Shown here: positions 22,530-29,576 of the stretch, one piece after another
Layout of the letters: each line of letters starts with the position of its first letter
Numbering within the stretch: position 1 is the stretch's first letter
NCBI RefSeq assembly: GCF_014205795.1
Contig: NZ_JACHCN010000001.1
Location: forward strand, 62,001-126,000
Length of the DNA stretch: 64,000 nucleotides
Direction: 5' to 3'
DNA from: Rhodanobacter sp. MP7CTX1
GTDB taxonomy: Bacteria; Pseudomonadota; Gammaproteobacteria; Xanthomonadales; Rhodanobacteraceae
Program-made: the position numbers and the translations under genes
The notes under the pieces: model-generated
Databases searched by the model: none
Told to the model about the DNA's origin: nothing
What the model saw: the letters and a program-made list of their open reading frames with translations, nothing else

Positions 22530-23792
22530 TCAGGCAGTTAGATTCCCCGATGTGTCAAGAGTTGATTCTGGTGAAGTATCCCTGTCTCGGGATGCTTGAA
22601 GAGAGTCAGATAAGGTGCCACGAAGTTTCGTAAGTGCCGCTGCGCCCTCGATCAGACTGTCGGACTCGACGTGGGCATACGTGGCAGAGGTCGTCTGCGT
22701 TGATGTGTGGCCCAGCCAGGTGCTAACCAGCACCAGGTTCCCCGTTGCCTTCAGGAGACGCGTAGCGAGCGTGTGACGCAGGGAGTGGATGACGCACTCC
22801 TTGTCGGTGATCCCGACCACCTCCTTCGCCGCCGTCCACATGTGCTGCGCCCGCCGCTTCCGCAAGTCGCCGAAGGGGCCGACCGGGTGCTTCTCCTTCG
22901 CCGGCAGGGATAGCAGCTCAGTGAGAACGTCGCGGGCCATGCCGGTCACCGGGATCGTCTTCGCCTTCTTGTTCTTGATCTCGTGCCGACGATGAACCTT
23001 GATGAGCCAGGTATCGTCCGACGTATCGACCACGATGTCCTCCCAGCGGATGCGTAGGCCCTCGCCCAAGCGCATGCCGGTCTCGACCAGCACCTTGAAC
23101 AGCCGCAGGTACTTGTAGGCGTCCTTCTTACGCGGAGGGCCACCCTTGGGGCCTACTCGGGTGTCATCCAGGCCCGCGACGGCCGCAAAGAGCGCCTGCT
23201 CGTCCTTCAGGCTCGCGCTGTACGTCCGGGGGTTCTTGTCGTCCAGCATGGTGAGCACGGGCAGGTTGGGGTAGCCGTCCTCCGCGCGACGCATCACGTT
23301 GAAGACCTTCGAGAGACAGGCCAGCCGCTTATTGACCGTGCTCGGGGCCAGCCCCTTGTCCAGCAGCTCGGTGGCGAACTTGTCGCACTCGCCCAGGCGG
23401 AAGGATGCGATCGGTCGATCACCCCCGAAGTACGCCTCGATCTCCTTACAGAGCGACTCGTACCCGCGACGGGCGCGAATGCCCCGCCATACCTTCGGGT
23501 CAGCAAAGCAGCGAGCGAACGCCTCGGGGAGCGTCACCCCGCCGGACTGCCGTAGCACCGCCTTGTGGCGCAGGCTGGTATCCCCGCGCGTCATGGCGAC
23601 TAGATCAGCCTTGCTGGTGTTGGGATTCGCCCGCAATGCGTTGATGATGTCCTGCTCTTTCAGCAGCGCCGCCGAGCGGTCGCGTGTGCCTGATGACATC
23701 ACTTCGCGCCGGCCGTCCACCTGGACGCGGATCATGTAGTAGCGGCGGTCAGCTTGACCGGGCTTGAGCTTGCCCTTCAGTTCTAGGGACAT
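22530..23792 (-). CDS. int: Tyrosine-family phage integrase
   Basis: The 420-aa site-specific recombinase inserts and excises the prophage at tRNA-Leu. The catalytic domain shows Arg in ETGMRLGE, the HxxR box in VIHSLRHTLATRL, the GH of STWLGHTS and the nucleophile Tyr372 in SATYAHVES. The N-terminal core-binding/SAM-like domain precedes it. I choose ATG 23792 (MSLELKGKLK) because GGAG lies 6 nt upstream; a GTG at 23819 lies inside a terminator hairpin. The gene ends 15 bp from attL. Its last codons contain a copy of CTTGACACATCGGG. Confidence 0.95.
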   Translation of the reverse strand: MSLELKGKLKPGQADRRYYMIRVQVDGRREVMSSGTRDRSAALLKEQDIINALRANPNTSKADLVAMTRGDTSLRHKAVLRQSGGVTLPEAFARCFADPKVWRGIRARRGYESLCKEIEAYFGGDRPIASFRLGECDKFATELLDKGLAPSTVNKRLACLSKVFNVMRRAEDGYPNLPVLTMLDDKNPRTYSASLKDEQALFAAVAGLDDTRVGPKGGPPRKKDAYKYLRLFKVLVETGMRLGEGLRIRWEDIVVDTSDDTWLIKVHRRHEIKNKKAKTIPVTGMARDVLTELLSLPAKEKHPVGPFGDLRKRRAQHMWTAAKEVVGITDKECVIHSLRHTLATRLLKATGNLVLVSTWLGHTSTQTTSATYAHVESDSLIEGAAALTKLRGTLSDSLQASRDRDTSPESTLDTSGNLTA

Positions 23793-23804
23793 ACGTTTCT
23801 CCAA

Positions 23805-23833
23805 TAAAAAACCCGCCACATGGGCGGGTTTTG
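23805..23833. terminator. Bidirectional intrinsic terminator directly before int
   Basis: ACCCGCC / GGCGGGT arms around a short loop are flanked by an A6 run on one side and TTTT on the other, so it can act on both strands. For leftward transcription the U-tract ends only about 10 nt before the integrase ribosome-binding site. Integrase expression from the upstream genes would therefore need readthrough, unless an undetected promoter lies within the hairpin region. Confidence 0.85.
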
Positions 23834-23850
23834 AGGTTGGTAATGGTGGA

Positions 23851-24525
23851 TCAGCGGCGACTTTTCTTCTGCCCGCCGCTCAAATGTTGCTGGAGCATTT
23901 GCTGGACCGCGTCAATACGCTCTGACAGTCTGATACCGAATGGATCTATGTCCGGCCCGTTGAAGCCTGTCGTGGCGTCGAACACCGTCATGCGCACCAT
24001 GTCAGCGAAACCGGATATACCGTGATCGTCGAAATGTTCGCCGTCTGGCTGCTCATTCGCTACGTAGGCCCACATGGCGCCTCGCAGCTCACCTTTGCAC
24101 TCAAGCGCAGCATTCACCAGTGTTCGCGCTTTCGCCCCCCACAATGCCTCCGCTTCGTTTCTGGCGGCTTCAAGTTCCACTGCCGCAGCATTCAGCGGCT
24201 TCAGCCGTCCCTCAAAAACGTGAGCGTAGAACTCGGCGCGTTGTTGCGGACTAGCCTCCCGCACGCTGTCTGAAGCAGGGGGGTGTTCCGAAGTGCGGAT
24301 CACGCCCTGTCTGGCCTCTGTCACGGCATCACGGTAGGCATATAACGCTCTTGCGAGGGCGCGCGCGACTTCAAAGTCAGCTTTGCCTCGCTGCTCTCTT
24401 CGCCAACTGTTGATACCGTGCCACGTTACGCATGAAGCGAGCACAGCCGCGCCAGCGACTAGCACGTCCTTGCCGGAGTCGAAAACTTTAACCCAATCGA
24501 CGGAGCACACGTCTTGCGGCGTCAT
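23851..24525 (-). CDS. Membrane-anchored protein of unknown function, lysogeny arm
   Basis: The 224-aa protein has one hydrophobic helix near the N-terminus (about 20-37, VLVAGAAVLASCVTW) followed by a mostly helical, charged cytoplasmic part rich in Ala/Glu. I recognise no family. It is the last gene before the terminator and lies between the wHTH regulator and integrase. The position and membrane anchor fit an immunity or superinfection-exclusion protein, but that is inference. Confidence 0.75.
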   Translation of the reverse strand: MTPQDVCSVDWVKVFDSGKDVLVAGAAVLASCVTWHGINSWRREQRGKADFEVARALARALYAYRDAVTEARQGVIRTSEHPPASDSVREASPQQRAEFYAHVFEGRLKPLNAAAVELEAARNEAEALWGAKARTLVNAALECKGELRGAMWAYVANEQPDGEHFDDHGISGFADMVRMTVFDATTGFNGPDIDPFGIRLSERIDAVQQMLQQHLSGGQKKSRR

Positions 24526-24540
24526 CAGTGCTTCCTGTCT

Positions 24541-24924
24541 CTAGCTGCGAGCGTCTAGGAGCTTGTTGAACAGGTCTGCGAACTCAGCGGCAAACTTCTC
24601 GCCCTCCGCAGTCAGCAGGATTGCGTTGTTGGTACGGGAGCGTCCATCGCGAGCGCGGGTGATTAGCCCCGTGCTGGGGCCATCACTGTCGTCGAGGCGC
24701 GCGCGCCCTTCGAGAAGATCGAACTGGCGGGAGATGGCGGAGTCTTTAATCCCGCCGACCTCCTTGTAGATGTCAGTCTGGAGTGCACCGGGGTTTTTCA
24801 AAGCGGCAAACAAGGTGGCGGCGTTGGACAGAGTGAACTTCGCGCCGCCCTCCGTATCCCTGCGTACCTTCTGGATCAGCGAGAACATGATCCGCGCGGC
24901 GTCCGTGGAAGTCAGGTGTTTCAT
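24541..24924 (-). CDS. MarR-like winged-helix regulator, candidate lysogeny repressor
   Basis: This 127-aa protein has a winged helix-turn-helix pattern: an N-terminal helix pair, recognition region GALQTDIYKEVGGIKDSAISRQFDLLEG (positions about 47-74) and a wing GLITRARDGRSRTNNAILLT, then a C-terminal dimerisation helix. It resembles small MarR-type proteins. ATG 24924 is chosen for its AGGATTCC leader; the frame is open to 24993 but the extension is unlike the rest. As the only clear DNA-binding regulator in the lysogeny arm, it is the best repressor candidate. No ligand pocket can be inferred. Confidence 0.75.
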   Translation of the reverse strand: MKHLTSTDAARIMFSLIQKVRRDTEGGAKFTLSNAATLFAALKNPGALQTDIYKEVGGIKDSAISRQFDLLEGRARLDDSDGPSTGLITRARDGRSRTNNAILLTAEGEKFAAEFADLFNKLLDARS

Positions 24925-25165
24925 CAGGAATCCTAATGGGTGGAATCGGCTCCCAGGAAATGTAAAGCCTTGCGATACCGAAAGCAATGACACAACTCAA
25001 GGGTGTGGGGCGTTCAAAGTAAAACTGCAAACCTCTATGAAGTTCAACGAGTTGCAACGATAGCGCGGGGATGTGGTGGAGCATTCTGAATCCTTCCGTG
25101 TCAAACCTTGAGCTAAGCGAGGGAGTGTCCCCGGTTCCTGAAACTGCGGCAAGACGCGCAATGCG

Positions 25166-25291
25166 TCACATTTCGGCGTCCGGCGTCAGCGTATGGCCGA
25201 AAGCCCTTGCTACAGCTTCGTCGAGGGTGACACCTGTAATTTCATCCAGTGTGTCATTCAGTCGCACCACTTCACTGTATGGGTACAGCAT
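25166..25291 (-). CDS. 41-aa acidic protein
   Basis: ATG 25291 is preceded by a very strong GGGAGG 5-6 nt upstream and lies 2 nt after the stop of the membrane-protein gene, so the pair is coupled. The product (MLYPYSEVVRLNDTLDEITG...) is acidic with no known family. The following 240 bases to the wHTH start hold a TTGACACGG stretch but no other gene I can support. Confidence 0.6.
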   Translation of the reverse strand: MLYPYSEVVRLNDTLDEITGVTLDEAVARAFGHTLTPDAEM

Positions 25292-25293
25292 CG

Positions 25294-25467
25294 TCACCTC
25301 CCGCTGCGGTAGGCCATCAGGCCCCAAGCAACCAGCACGGCCAGGTAGACCACGCAGTACACCGCAGCGAGCTTGGGGGAACCGATGGATGCGACGGCGA
25401 ACCCCAGCAGTGCCAGGGTGACCATGAGGGCGCGTAAGATCAGCGGGTAACGTGAGGGTTTCACCAT
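25294..25467 (-). CDS. 57-aa membrane protein with two helices
   Basis: ATG 25467 follows AAGGAG at 8 nt. The protein has a short basic N-terminus (MVKPSRYP) and two hydrophobic helices (about 9-28 and 31-50) separated by a Gly/Ser/Pro turn, ending with RSGR. It could be a holin-like or immunity protein; there is no family signature. It is divergent from the two + strand genes at 25534. Confidence 0.6.
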   Translation of the reverse strand: MVKPSRYPLILRALMVTLALLGFAVASIGSPKLAAVYCVVYLAVLVAWGLMAYRSGR

Positions 25468-25533
25468 GCGTATGACTCCTTGAGACGAGTTAGGAATAAA
25501 GTTGACCCATTGCGCGCAGCCGGGGGGCCTCTT

Positions 25534-25767
25534 ATGGAAGAAGACGAACGTTGCTTCCTCTACCGTGGGTATTTGTTGATGTGCGACCCCACACGCCTCG
25601 ACGGCGCCGGGTATAAAGCGAACGCCGTGGTGGTTCGGGCTGACAAAACCGGGGACACCGTGATCGCCGCTTCGCTTGAAAAGCTGGTCTTCATTTCCGA
25701 AGAGGCGGCCGTGGTTCACGCAAGAGAGTGGGCCGCCCATTGGGTAGACGAACAGGCAGGCCGTTAA
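25534..25767 (+). CDS. 77-aa accessory protein, opposite strand
   Basis: ATG 25534 follows a GGGGGG run 9 nt upstream; a TTG at 25480 would add 18 residues. The product (MEEDERCFLYRGYLLMC...) has a beta-rich N-terminus and a C-terminal helix HAREWAAHWVDEQ. This pattern occurs in small hypothetical proteins of beta/gammaproteobacteria, without known function. Its orientation against the phage suggests expression from the lysogen. Confidence 0.65.
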   Translation: MEEDERCFLYRGYLLMCDPTRLDGAGYKANAVVVRADKTGDTVIAASLEKLVFISEEAAVVHAREWAAHWVDEQAGR

Positions 25768-25773
25768 TCAGCT

Positions 25774-26049
25774 ATGGACGAACATCAGGCGTGCATCCGT
25801 TGGGAGCGCATCCGACTAGGTGAGAACACGATGGGGCCGTGGTACGCGCGGCTCCCGTCGCGAGATGGCGTGTGCTTCGCGACCATCAGCGAGTGCCTGG
25901 ACTCCCGCTGGGTGGTGAATCTGTTCCCGAAGGGCCGCGACGTAGCCATGTGGAGCTGCTACGTCCCGACAGGGGAGAAGGGCAAGGTGTGGATCGAGCG
26001 GTGGACGCGCCACCACTGGCAGTCGGTGACTAGCTCCCCGACTCAATGA
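25774..26049 (+). CDS. 91-aa accessory protein, opposite strand
   Basis: It starts 6 bp after the preceding stop, forming a two-gene unit. The protein is rich in Trp and Arg (WYARLPSRDG, WVVNLFPKGRDVAMWSCY) with no family I recognise. Its 3' end overlaps the convergent gene at 26030 by 20 bp. Confidence 0.6.
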   Translation: MDEHQACIRWERIRLGENTMGPWYARLPSRDGVCFATISECLDSRWVVNLFPKGRDVAMWSCYVPTGEKGKVWIERWTRHHWQSVTSSPTQ

Positions 26050-26344
26050 AGGCGGGCTCGTCGTGTCCGTGGATGTGGGTGTGCCGGAACTCATCGACCG
26101 CTGCTTCGTACCGCTCATTGCCGGCCGCATCGGTGTACCAGTAGCCGATGAGGCAGATGTCCACCTCCTCGCGCAGCAGTTCGTTGTCATCCGGGTGCGC
26201 CGCGTCCTCGCACCACTTGACGAACTCCGCAACGTTGAAGCGGGTGATGTCCGCGTATTCATCCCCGTCCAGATCGGTGCTCACGATTGCGCCAGTAGCG
26301 TCGATCACGATGGCCCCGTGGGAGCCGAGAATTGTCCTGTTCAT
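26030..26344 (-). CDS. 104-aa acidic protein of unknown function
   Basis: The start ATG overlaps the stop of the upstream gene (ATGA), so it belongs to the leftward small-gene operon. The product is strongly acidic (DLDGDEYADITRF, HPDDNELLREEVD). No family was recognised. Acidic DNA-mimic-like proteins are common in phage early regions, but nothing specific supports that here. Confidence 0.65.
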   Translation of the reverse strand: MNRTILGSHGAIVIDATGAIVSTDLDGDEYADITRFNVAEFVKWCEDAAHPDDNELLREEVDICLIGYWYTDAAGNERYEAAVDEFRHTHIHGHDEPAFIESGS

Positions 26345-26967
26345 GCGTGTGCATCCCGTGTGCGGAGGTACTCATGGACTCGATAGAGTCGCTCGATCCC
26401 CGGTGTGTTGTTTTCGATCCAGCTCTCGATGTTGCCGTTGCACCATGCGTCTTCCATCAGGTGCACTTCGTCAACCTCATCGGCCATGTCCGCCGCGTAG
26501 GCTTCGATCATGGTCTGGAGTTGGTTGTGATCCCACGTTTCCACCTCGCCCCACTGACGCCAGTCAGACGTGTAGAAGGAAATGAACCCGCTGCGCGAGG
26601 TGTGCCGCTCCTCAGCCTTTTCGGTCATCGTTCCCGGTGAGATGTTCTCGAACATCCGCCGCGCCTCAGTGGCCGCAAGCGTCACGAAGATACGATCGGT
26701 CTCGAAGTTGTAAAACTTGGGGGACTGCATCGACTCGAAGCACGCATCGAAACCCACGGCCTCGCAATACTCCTCAACGAACCGCGACGCGTAGGCCGTC
26801 TGCACCTCGCGCCAGCTACAGGAATACGTCAGGCGCTCCACAAGGCCCCGGTTCGCGTCCCCTTGATCGTCAGAGAACATCGACTCAGCCGCGTAGCTCA
26901 GTTGTTCGTCGTGCGCGCTGCAATAGAAACCCGCGAAGGGGATGCATGCGGTCAGTAGTTGTGTCAT
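26341..26967 (-). CDS. 208-aa phage protein of unknown function
   Basis: ATG 26967 lies one base after the stop of the next gene upstream. The sequence contains SPKFYNFETDRIFV, SRSGFISFY and WDHNQLQTMIEA, a combination I recall from uncharacterised proteins of phages and integrative elements. No catalytic motif is visible. It is acidic overall. Coupling at both ends shows it is translated with its neighbours. Confidence 0.7.
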   Translation of the reverse strand: MTQLLTACIPFAGFYCSAHDEQLSYAAESMFSDDQGDANRGLVERLTYSCSWREVQTAYASRFVEEYCEAVGFDACFESMQSPKFYNFETDRIFVTLAATEARRMFENISPGTMTEKAEERHTSRSGFISFYTSDWRQWGEVETWDHNQLQTMIEAYAADMADEVDEVHLMEDAWCNGNIESWIENNTPGIERLYRVHEYLRTRDAHA

Positions 26968-26968
26968 G

Positions 26969-27559
26969 TCAGTACCCCATGCTGCGCTGATAGCGAGCCA
27001 TTTCGGCCCGCGCTTCGATAAGGGAACCCAACGCCTCCTTGAAGGCGTCGCGGGCGTCAGTGAGTCGCTGGCGGAGGTCTTTGCAGAGCCGTGCGCCAAG
27101 CGCCCCGATACCCTGCTGTTCACGCCATGCGTCCCGTGCATCCTTGAAGGCATCGCGGGCGTCAGCGAGGGCAGACTCAGCCGCAAGCTCCGCGTGCCAG
27201 TAGCTTTGGTACTCGCACTCACGCTCCGCGTTGACGCGCGCCAGTTCATCGCCGGCCCGCGCTGCATCCTCAGCGGTATCAAACAGGCGGAGCTTGCCGC
27301 GTATGGCGTCCAGCACCACGTAACCGTCGTATTCGCTTTCGATGTAGCCCGCGAGGAACAGGGTGCGACCTTTGCGAGCGGGGAGCTGCCACACGTTGCC
27401 CCGGTACGTGGCATCAGCGAACTCGAAGTCAGTGAACCACCCCTTGTGCCCAATGCTCCGTACGAGGGCATCACTCGCCCCGATGTCGCGGAGGTGGCGC
27501 ATCACGGCGCTATCGACGCTCGCGTGGTTGCCGCATTTGCTGAAGTTGAAAGCTGGCAT
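26969..27559 (-). CDS. 196-aa protein with helical repeat-like C-terminus
   Basis: The N-terminal half is globular (NFSKCGNHASVDSAVMRHLRDIG), while the C-terminal third contains repeated ALADARDAFKDARDAW / LTDARDAFKEAL segments and should form a coiled coil. AGGACAACGACA precedes the ATG. No family is recognised. Confidence 0.7.
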   Translation of the reverse strand: MPAFNFSKCGNHASVDSAVMRHLRDIGASDALVRSIGHKGWFTDFEFADATYRGNVWQLPARKGRTLFLAGYIESEYDGYVVLDAIRGKLRLFDTAEDAARAGDELARVNAERECEYQSYWHAELAAESALADARDAFKDARDAWREQQGIGALGARLCKDLRQRLTDARDAFKEALGSLIEARAEMARYQRSMGY

Positions 27560-27584
27560 TGTCGTTGTCCTGTCAGAAACCAGT

Positions 27585-27612
27585 GAGGCCCACTCAGGAA
27601 CGAATGGGCCTC
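27585..27612 (-). repeat. Hairpin repeat element, copy 1
   Basis: GAGGCCCA (27585-27592) pairs with TGGGCCTC (27605-27612). The surrounding stretch CAGTGAGGCCCACTC...GAATGGGCCTCGCTTGTG is closely repeated at 28304-28342. Both copies lie between genes of the leftward small-gene operon. They may be weak terminators or RNA processing sites. Confidence 0.6.
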
Positions 27613-27623
27613 GCTTGTGTCTG

Positions 27624-28055
27624 TTAGCAGCGAATCAGGTAGGTCACGCCATCGAAGTCCACTTCGTCGTAGTCGGCTTTCGCCTCATCCGCAGCGGCTT
27701 CCCAATCCATCGTCATGTGACGCCACGGCCACGCACCGCTGTCCATGCCCTTTGGGGTTTCGTAGCAGTCTTTGACCAGCTCTTCGATGTAGTCCGTGAA
27801 GTAGCTTTCGCGTATCAGGGACTCCCCGTGCACCCAATCGGAAGCACTCTCCGCCGCGTCAGCGAGCGCGGTCAGCGTCGCCAGCTCCGCTGCGTCATCG
27901 GGGTTAAGACCGGCCCACTCTCCCGGCGCCTCAACGTCGTCCCCGCCATCTGGATGTGGCAACGTGAAGTTGTCCCGTTCCCCTTCTAGCTCCTCAATGC
28001 GAGCGATCACGTCCCGGCTGTCGATCACGTCTTCCGAATTGTCTAGGTTTGCCAT
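27624..28055 (-). CDS. 143-aa acidic phage protein
   Basis: The protein begins MANLDNSEDVIDSRDVIARIEELEGE and ends EVDFDGVTYLIRC, with DWVHGESLIRESYFTDY in the middle. This architecture recurs in uncharacterised proteins of temperate phages. It is acidic, predicted soluble, and GGGAGG precedes the ATG. That leader is part of a CTTGACACATCGGGAGG element shared with 29084-29101. Function unknown. Confidence 0.7.
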   Translation of the reverse strand: MANLDNSEDVIDSRDVIARIEELEGERDNFTLPHPDGGDDVEAPGEWAGLNPDDAAELATLTALADAAESASDWVHGESLIRESYFTDYIEELVKDCYETPKGMDSGAWPWRHMTMDWEAAADEAKADYDEVDFDGVTYLIRC

Positions 28056-28082
28056 TGGTCAATCCTCCCGATGTGTCAAGTG

Positions 28083-28271
28083 TCAGCGCACGACAAAGCC
28101 GACGAAGGTCACCGCCACGATGCTCACGGCAACGCAGTAGCCAACAAGGTTCGCCAGTACACGCCCGTTGCTGCGGCGGCGGCGCATGGGTGCCGGCTTG
28201 TACCCCATGGACACTGCGGGGCGCTGCGGCTGGCGATTGTGGAACGGGTACGGGTTACGGTCTGTACGCAT
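28083..28271 (-). CDS. 62-aa tail-anchored membrane protein
   Basis: AAGGAG lies 9 nt before ATG 28271. The N-terminal 40 residues are basic (PMRRRRSNGR), followed by one hydrophobic C-terminal helix (VLANLVGYCVAVSIVAVTFVGFVV). It may be a holin-like or inner-membrane regulator; there is no family. Confidence 0.65.
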   Translation of the reverse strand: MRTDRNPYPFHNRQPQRPAVSMGYKPAPMRRRRSNGRVLANLVGYCVAVSIVAVTFVGFVVR

Positions 28272-28309
28272 GTCATGCGCTCCTTGTGTGTGTCGTTAGG
28301 GACCAGTGA

Positions 28310-28334
28310 AGCCCACTCCCCCAAGGAATGGGCT
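28310..28334 (-). repeat. Hairpin repeat element, copy 2
   Basis: AGCCCA (28310-28315) pairs with TGGGCT (28329-28334). The flanks match copy 1 at 27585, including CCAGTGA before and GCGCTTGTG after. Confidence 0.55.
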
Positions 28335-28352
28335 GCGCTTGTGCCTAGCCGT

Positions 28353-28625
28353 TCAATACGTGAAGCCAGCAAACAGGATCGTCCCCGTCTTCACGTAGAT
28401 GCAGCGGTTCACGTCTTCCGTGTCGATCAGCTCCCACCGCTTAGTCACGCGGTCATAGCTGCCCACCATGTAGACGGTTCGCGCTGACTCCTTGCGCTTG
28501 ACGTACTCCCCCTTCAAGTCCTGAACGGGTTTGCAGCACTCCTGATCCACCATCACGTTCCCCTTTGTTAGCCGTGCGTCGTGGCGTTGTCTTCTGCGGC
28601 CTTTGAAGCGTGTTTCGCTGTCCAT
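28353..28625 (-). CDS. 90-aa basic protein of unknown function
   Basis: GGAG lies 6 nt before ATG 28625. The product has a basic head (RFKGRRRQRHDARL), a CC pair at about 30 and ends in a beta-rich segment (YDRVTKRWELIDTEDVNRCIYV). It is the first gene of the leftward small-gene operon, downstream of a strong promoter at 28805-28833. Confidence 0.65.
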   Translation of the reverse strand: MDSETRFKGRRRQRHDARLTKGNVMVDQECCKPVQDLKGEYVKRKESARTVYMVGSYDRVTKRWELIDTEDVNRCIYVKTGTILFAGFTY

Positions 28626-28804
28626 GTCTCACTCCTAGTTGCGCACCCCTTGAATGCTTCCAGTCATGCCGTCCGGTGCGTAGGCGGCATGAGTCGAGTC
28701 ACTCAGTGCATCTTTGGCATCGTCATCAGGCACGCCGGGTGGCGCCGCTGGATCGTGAATAGCCGTGTCAGGTGTCGGTCGGTGTTGCGTTGACCGTGGA
28801 GCGA

Positions 28805-28833
28805 ATCTTAACTCAAGGCTTGCGTTGTGTCAA
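28805..28833 (-). promoter_or_regulatory. Strong leftward sigma-70 promoter with overlapping repeats
   Basis: On the minus strand a perfect TTGACA (28833-28828), a 17-bp spacer and TAAGAT (28810-28805) are present. The -35 lies inside tandem 17-bp units starting CTTGCTACATCGCAAG, CTTGACACAACGCAAG and CTTGAGTTAAG, which look like operator repeats. It would drive the small-gene operon beginning at 28625. Confidence 0.75.
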
Positions 28834-29055
28834 GTCTTGCGATGTAGCAAGAGTCCTGAAGCAGTGCCTAGCAGGGCGAGCGGCAAGGCCGTCGTTTGCG
28901 GTTCGATCCACTCAGCAGAGCCGTCACCGGATGCCTTCGTTTCCCTTGCCGCTCCGCGCTATCCCTAGGGAAGCTCGCGGTGCCCTGTGATCCTTCACTG
29001 CGCAGCGCGGTGGATGCGGTGCGGGTCGGTGGCGTCCTGCCGTGACTTGGATGAA

Positions 29056-29101
29056 ACGATACCATCGAATTGCCATCTGTCAAGCCTCCCGATGTGTCAA
29101 G
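29056..29101 (-). promoter_or_regulatory. Second leftward promoter with CTTGACACATCGGG element
   Basis: TTGACA (29083-29078), a 16-bp spacer and TATCGT (29061-29056) form a promoter-like unit. Immediately upstream, 29101-29088 is CTTGACACATCGGG, giving two CTTGACA units 17 bp apart. The same 14-mer is at 28080-28067 and 22559-22546. Confidence 0.6.
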
Positions 29102-29120
29102 AACGAAAAAAGACAGATGG

Positions 29121-29441
29121 CCCATCAGGCCGCGTGTGTGGCCGTGTGTGCATCAGGTGTCATTAGGGGCCAGCGTGGGCCATCAGGTGCGGTGCGTGAG
29201 CCGTGAGGGATCGTATGGGGCCGGCATGGGCACGGTAGGTGCTGCGGCGAAAACTACAGATGAGGACAGACACACGCACGCGCATTGCGGCACATCAGGT
29301 GCCTTGCGTGGCTCATTCGGGGCCTGATTGGGTGCATGAGGGCAGCTAGGGCATAGCGCGCCGGATATAGGATGCGGTGCAGATGGCTTAGTGGCGCGGC
29401 CTAGGGCCATTGTGGTGCCGCCCTAGGTGCCATTCGGTGCC
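29121..29441. repeat. Array of about ten imperfect CATNNGGNGCC repeats
   Basis: Units include CATCAGGCC, CATCAGGTG (three copies), CATTAGGGGCC, CATTCGGGGCC, CATTCGGTGCC and CTAGGTGCC, spaced irregularly over 320 bp. They do not encode a repeat protein in any frame that I can support. The function is unknown; see findings. Confidence 0.6.
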
Positions 29442-29576
29442 GGGATAAGGCAGCGTGCGTGTGTTTCTTCACGTCACGACGCGAGGCGCGCGATCATTGA
29501 CGCGGGCACGGGGGGATGCGCGCGGTTCAGAATCTATGGATACCCCAGCGGAAATCTCTGCTGAACATTTCAGGGG

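Larger units (their letters stand above)
28626..29576. other. 950-bp non-coding regulatory region of the prophage
   Basis: I find no convincing gene in this region. It contains two sigma-70-like promoters pointing left, three CTTGA-type direct repeats with a 17-bp period, an array of short repeats (29121-29441) and a GC-rich tail. In T7 the genome ends lie between late and early genes and are flanked by short repeat arrays; this gap between terminase-side and accessory genes could hold the packaging end. A 48-codon frame from ATG 29076 lacks coding character. Confidence 0.6.

Noticed and set aside
24773-25084. 103-aa frame overlapping the wHTH gene, with a GGAAGGATT leader
   Set aside because: The leader is good, but the second half runs out of frame through the wHTH coding sequence and shows no coding character. 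A short leader peptide at 25084 remains possible.
28868-29125. 85-aa frame on the minus strand in the regulatory gap
   Set aside because: Its composition (Ser/Arg/Pro/Thr) looks non-coding and it overlaps the promoter elements.
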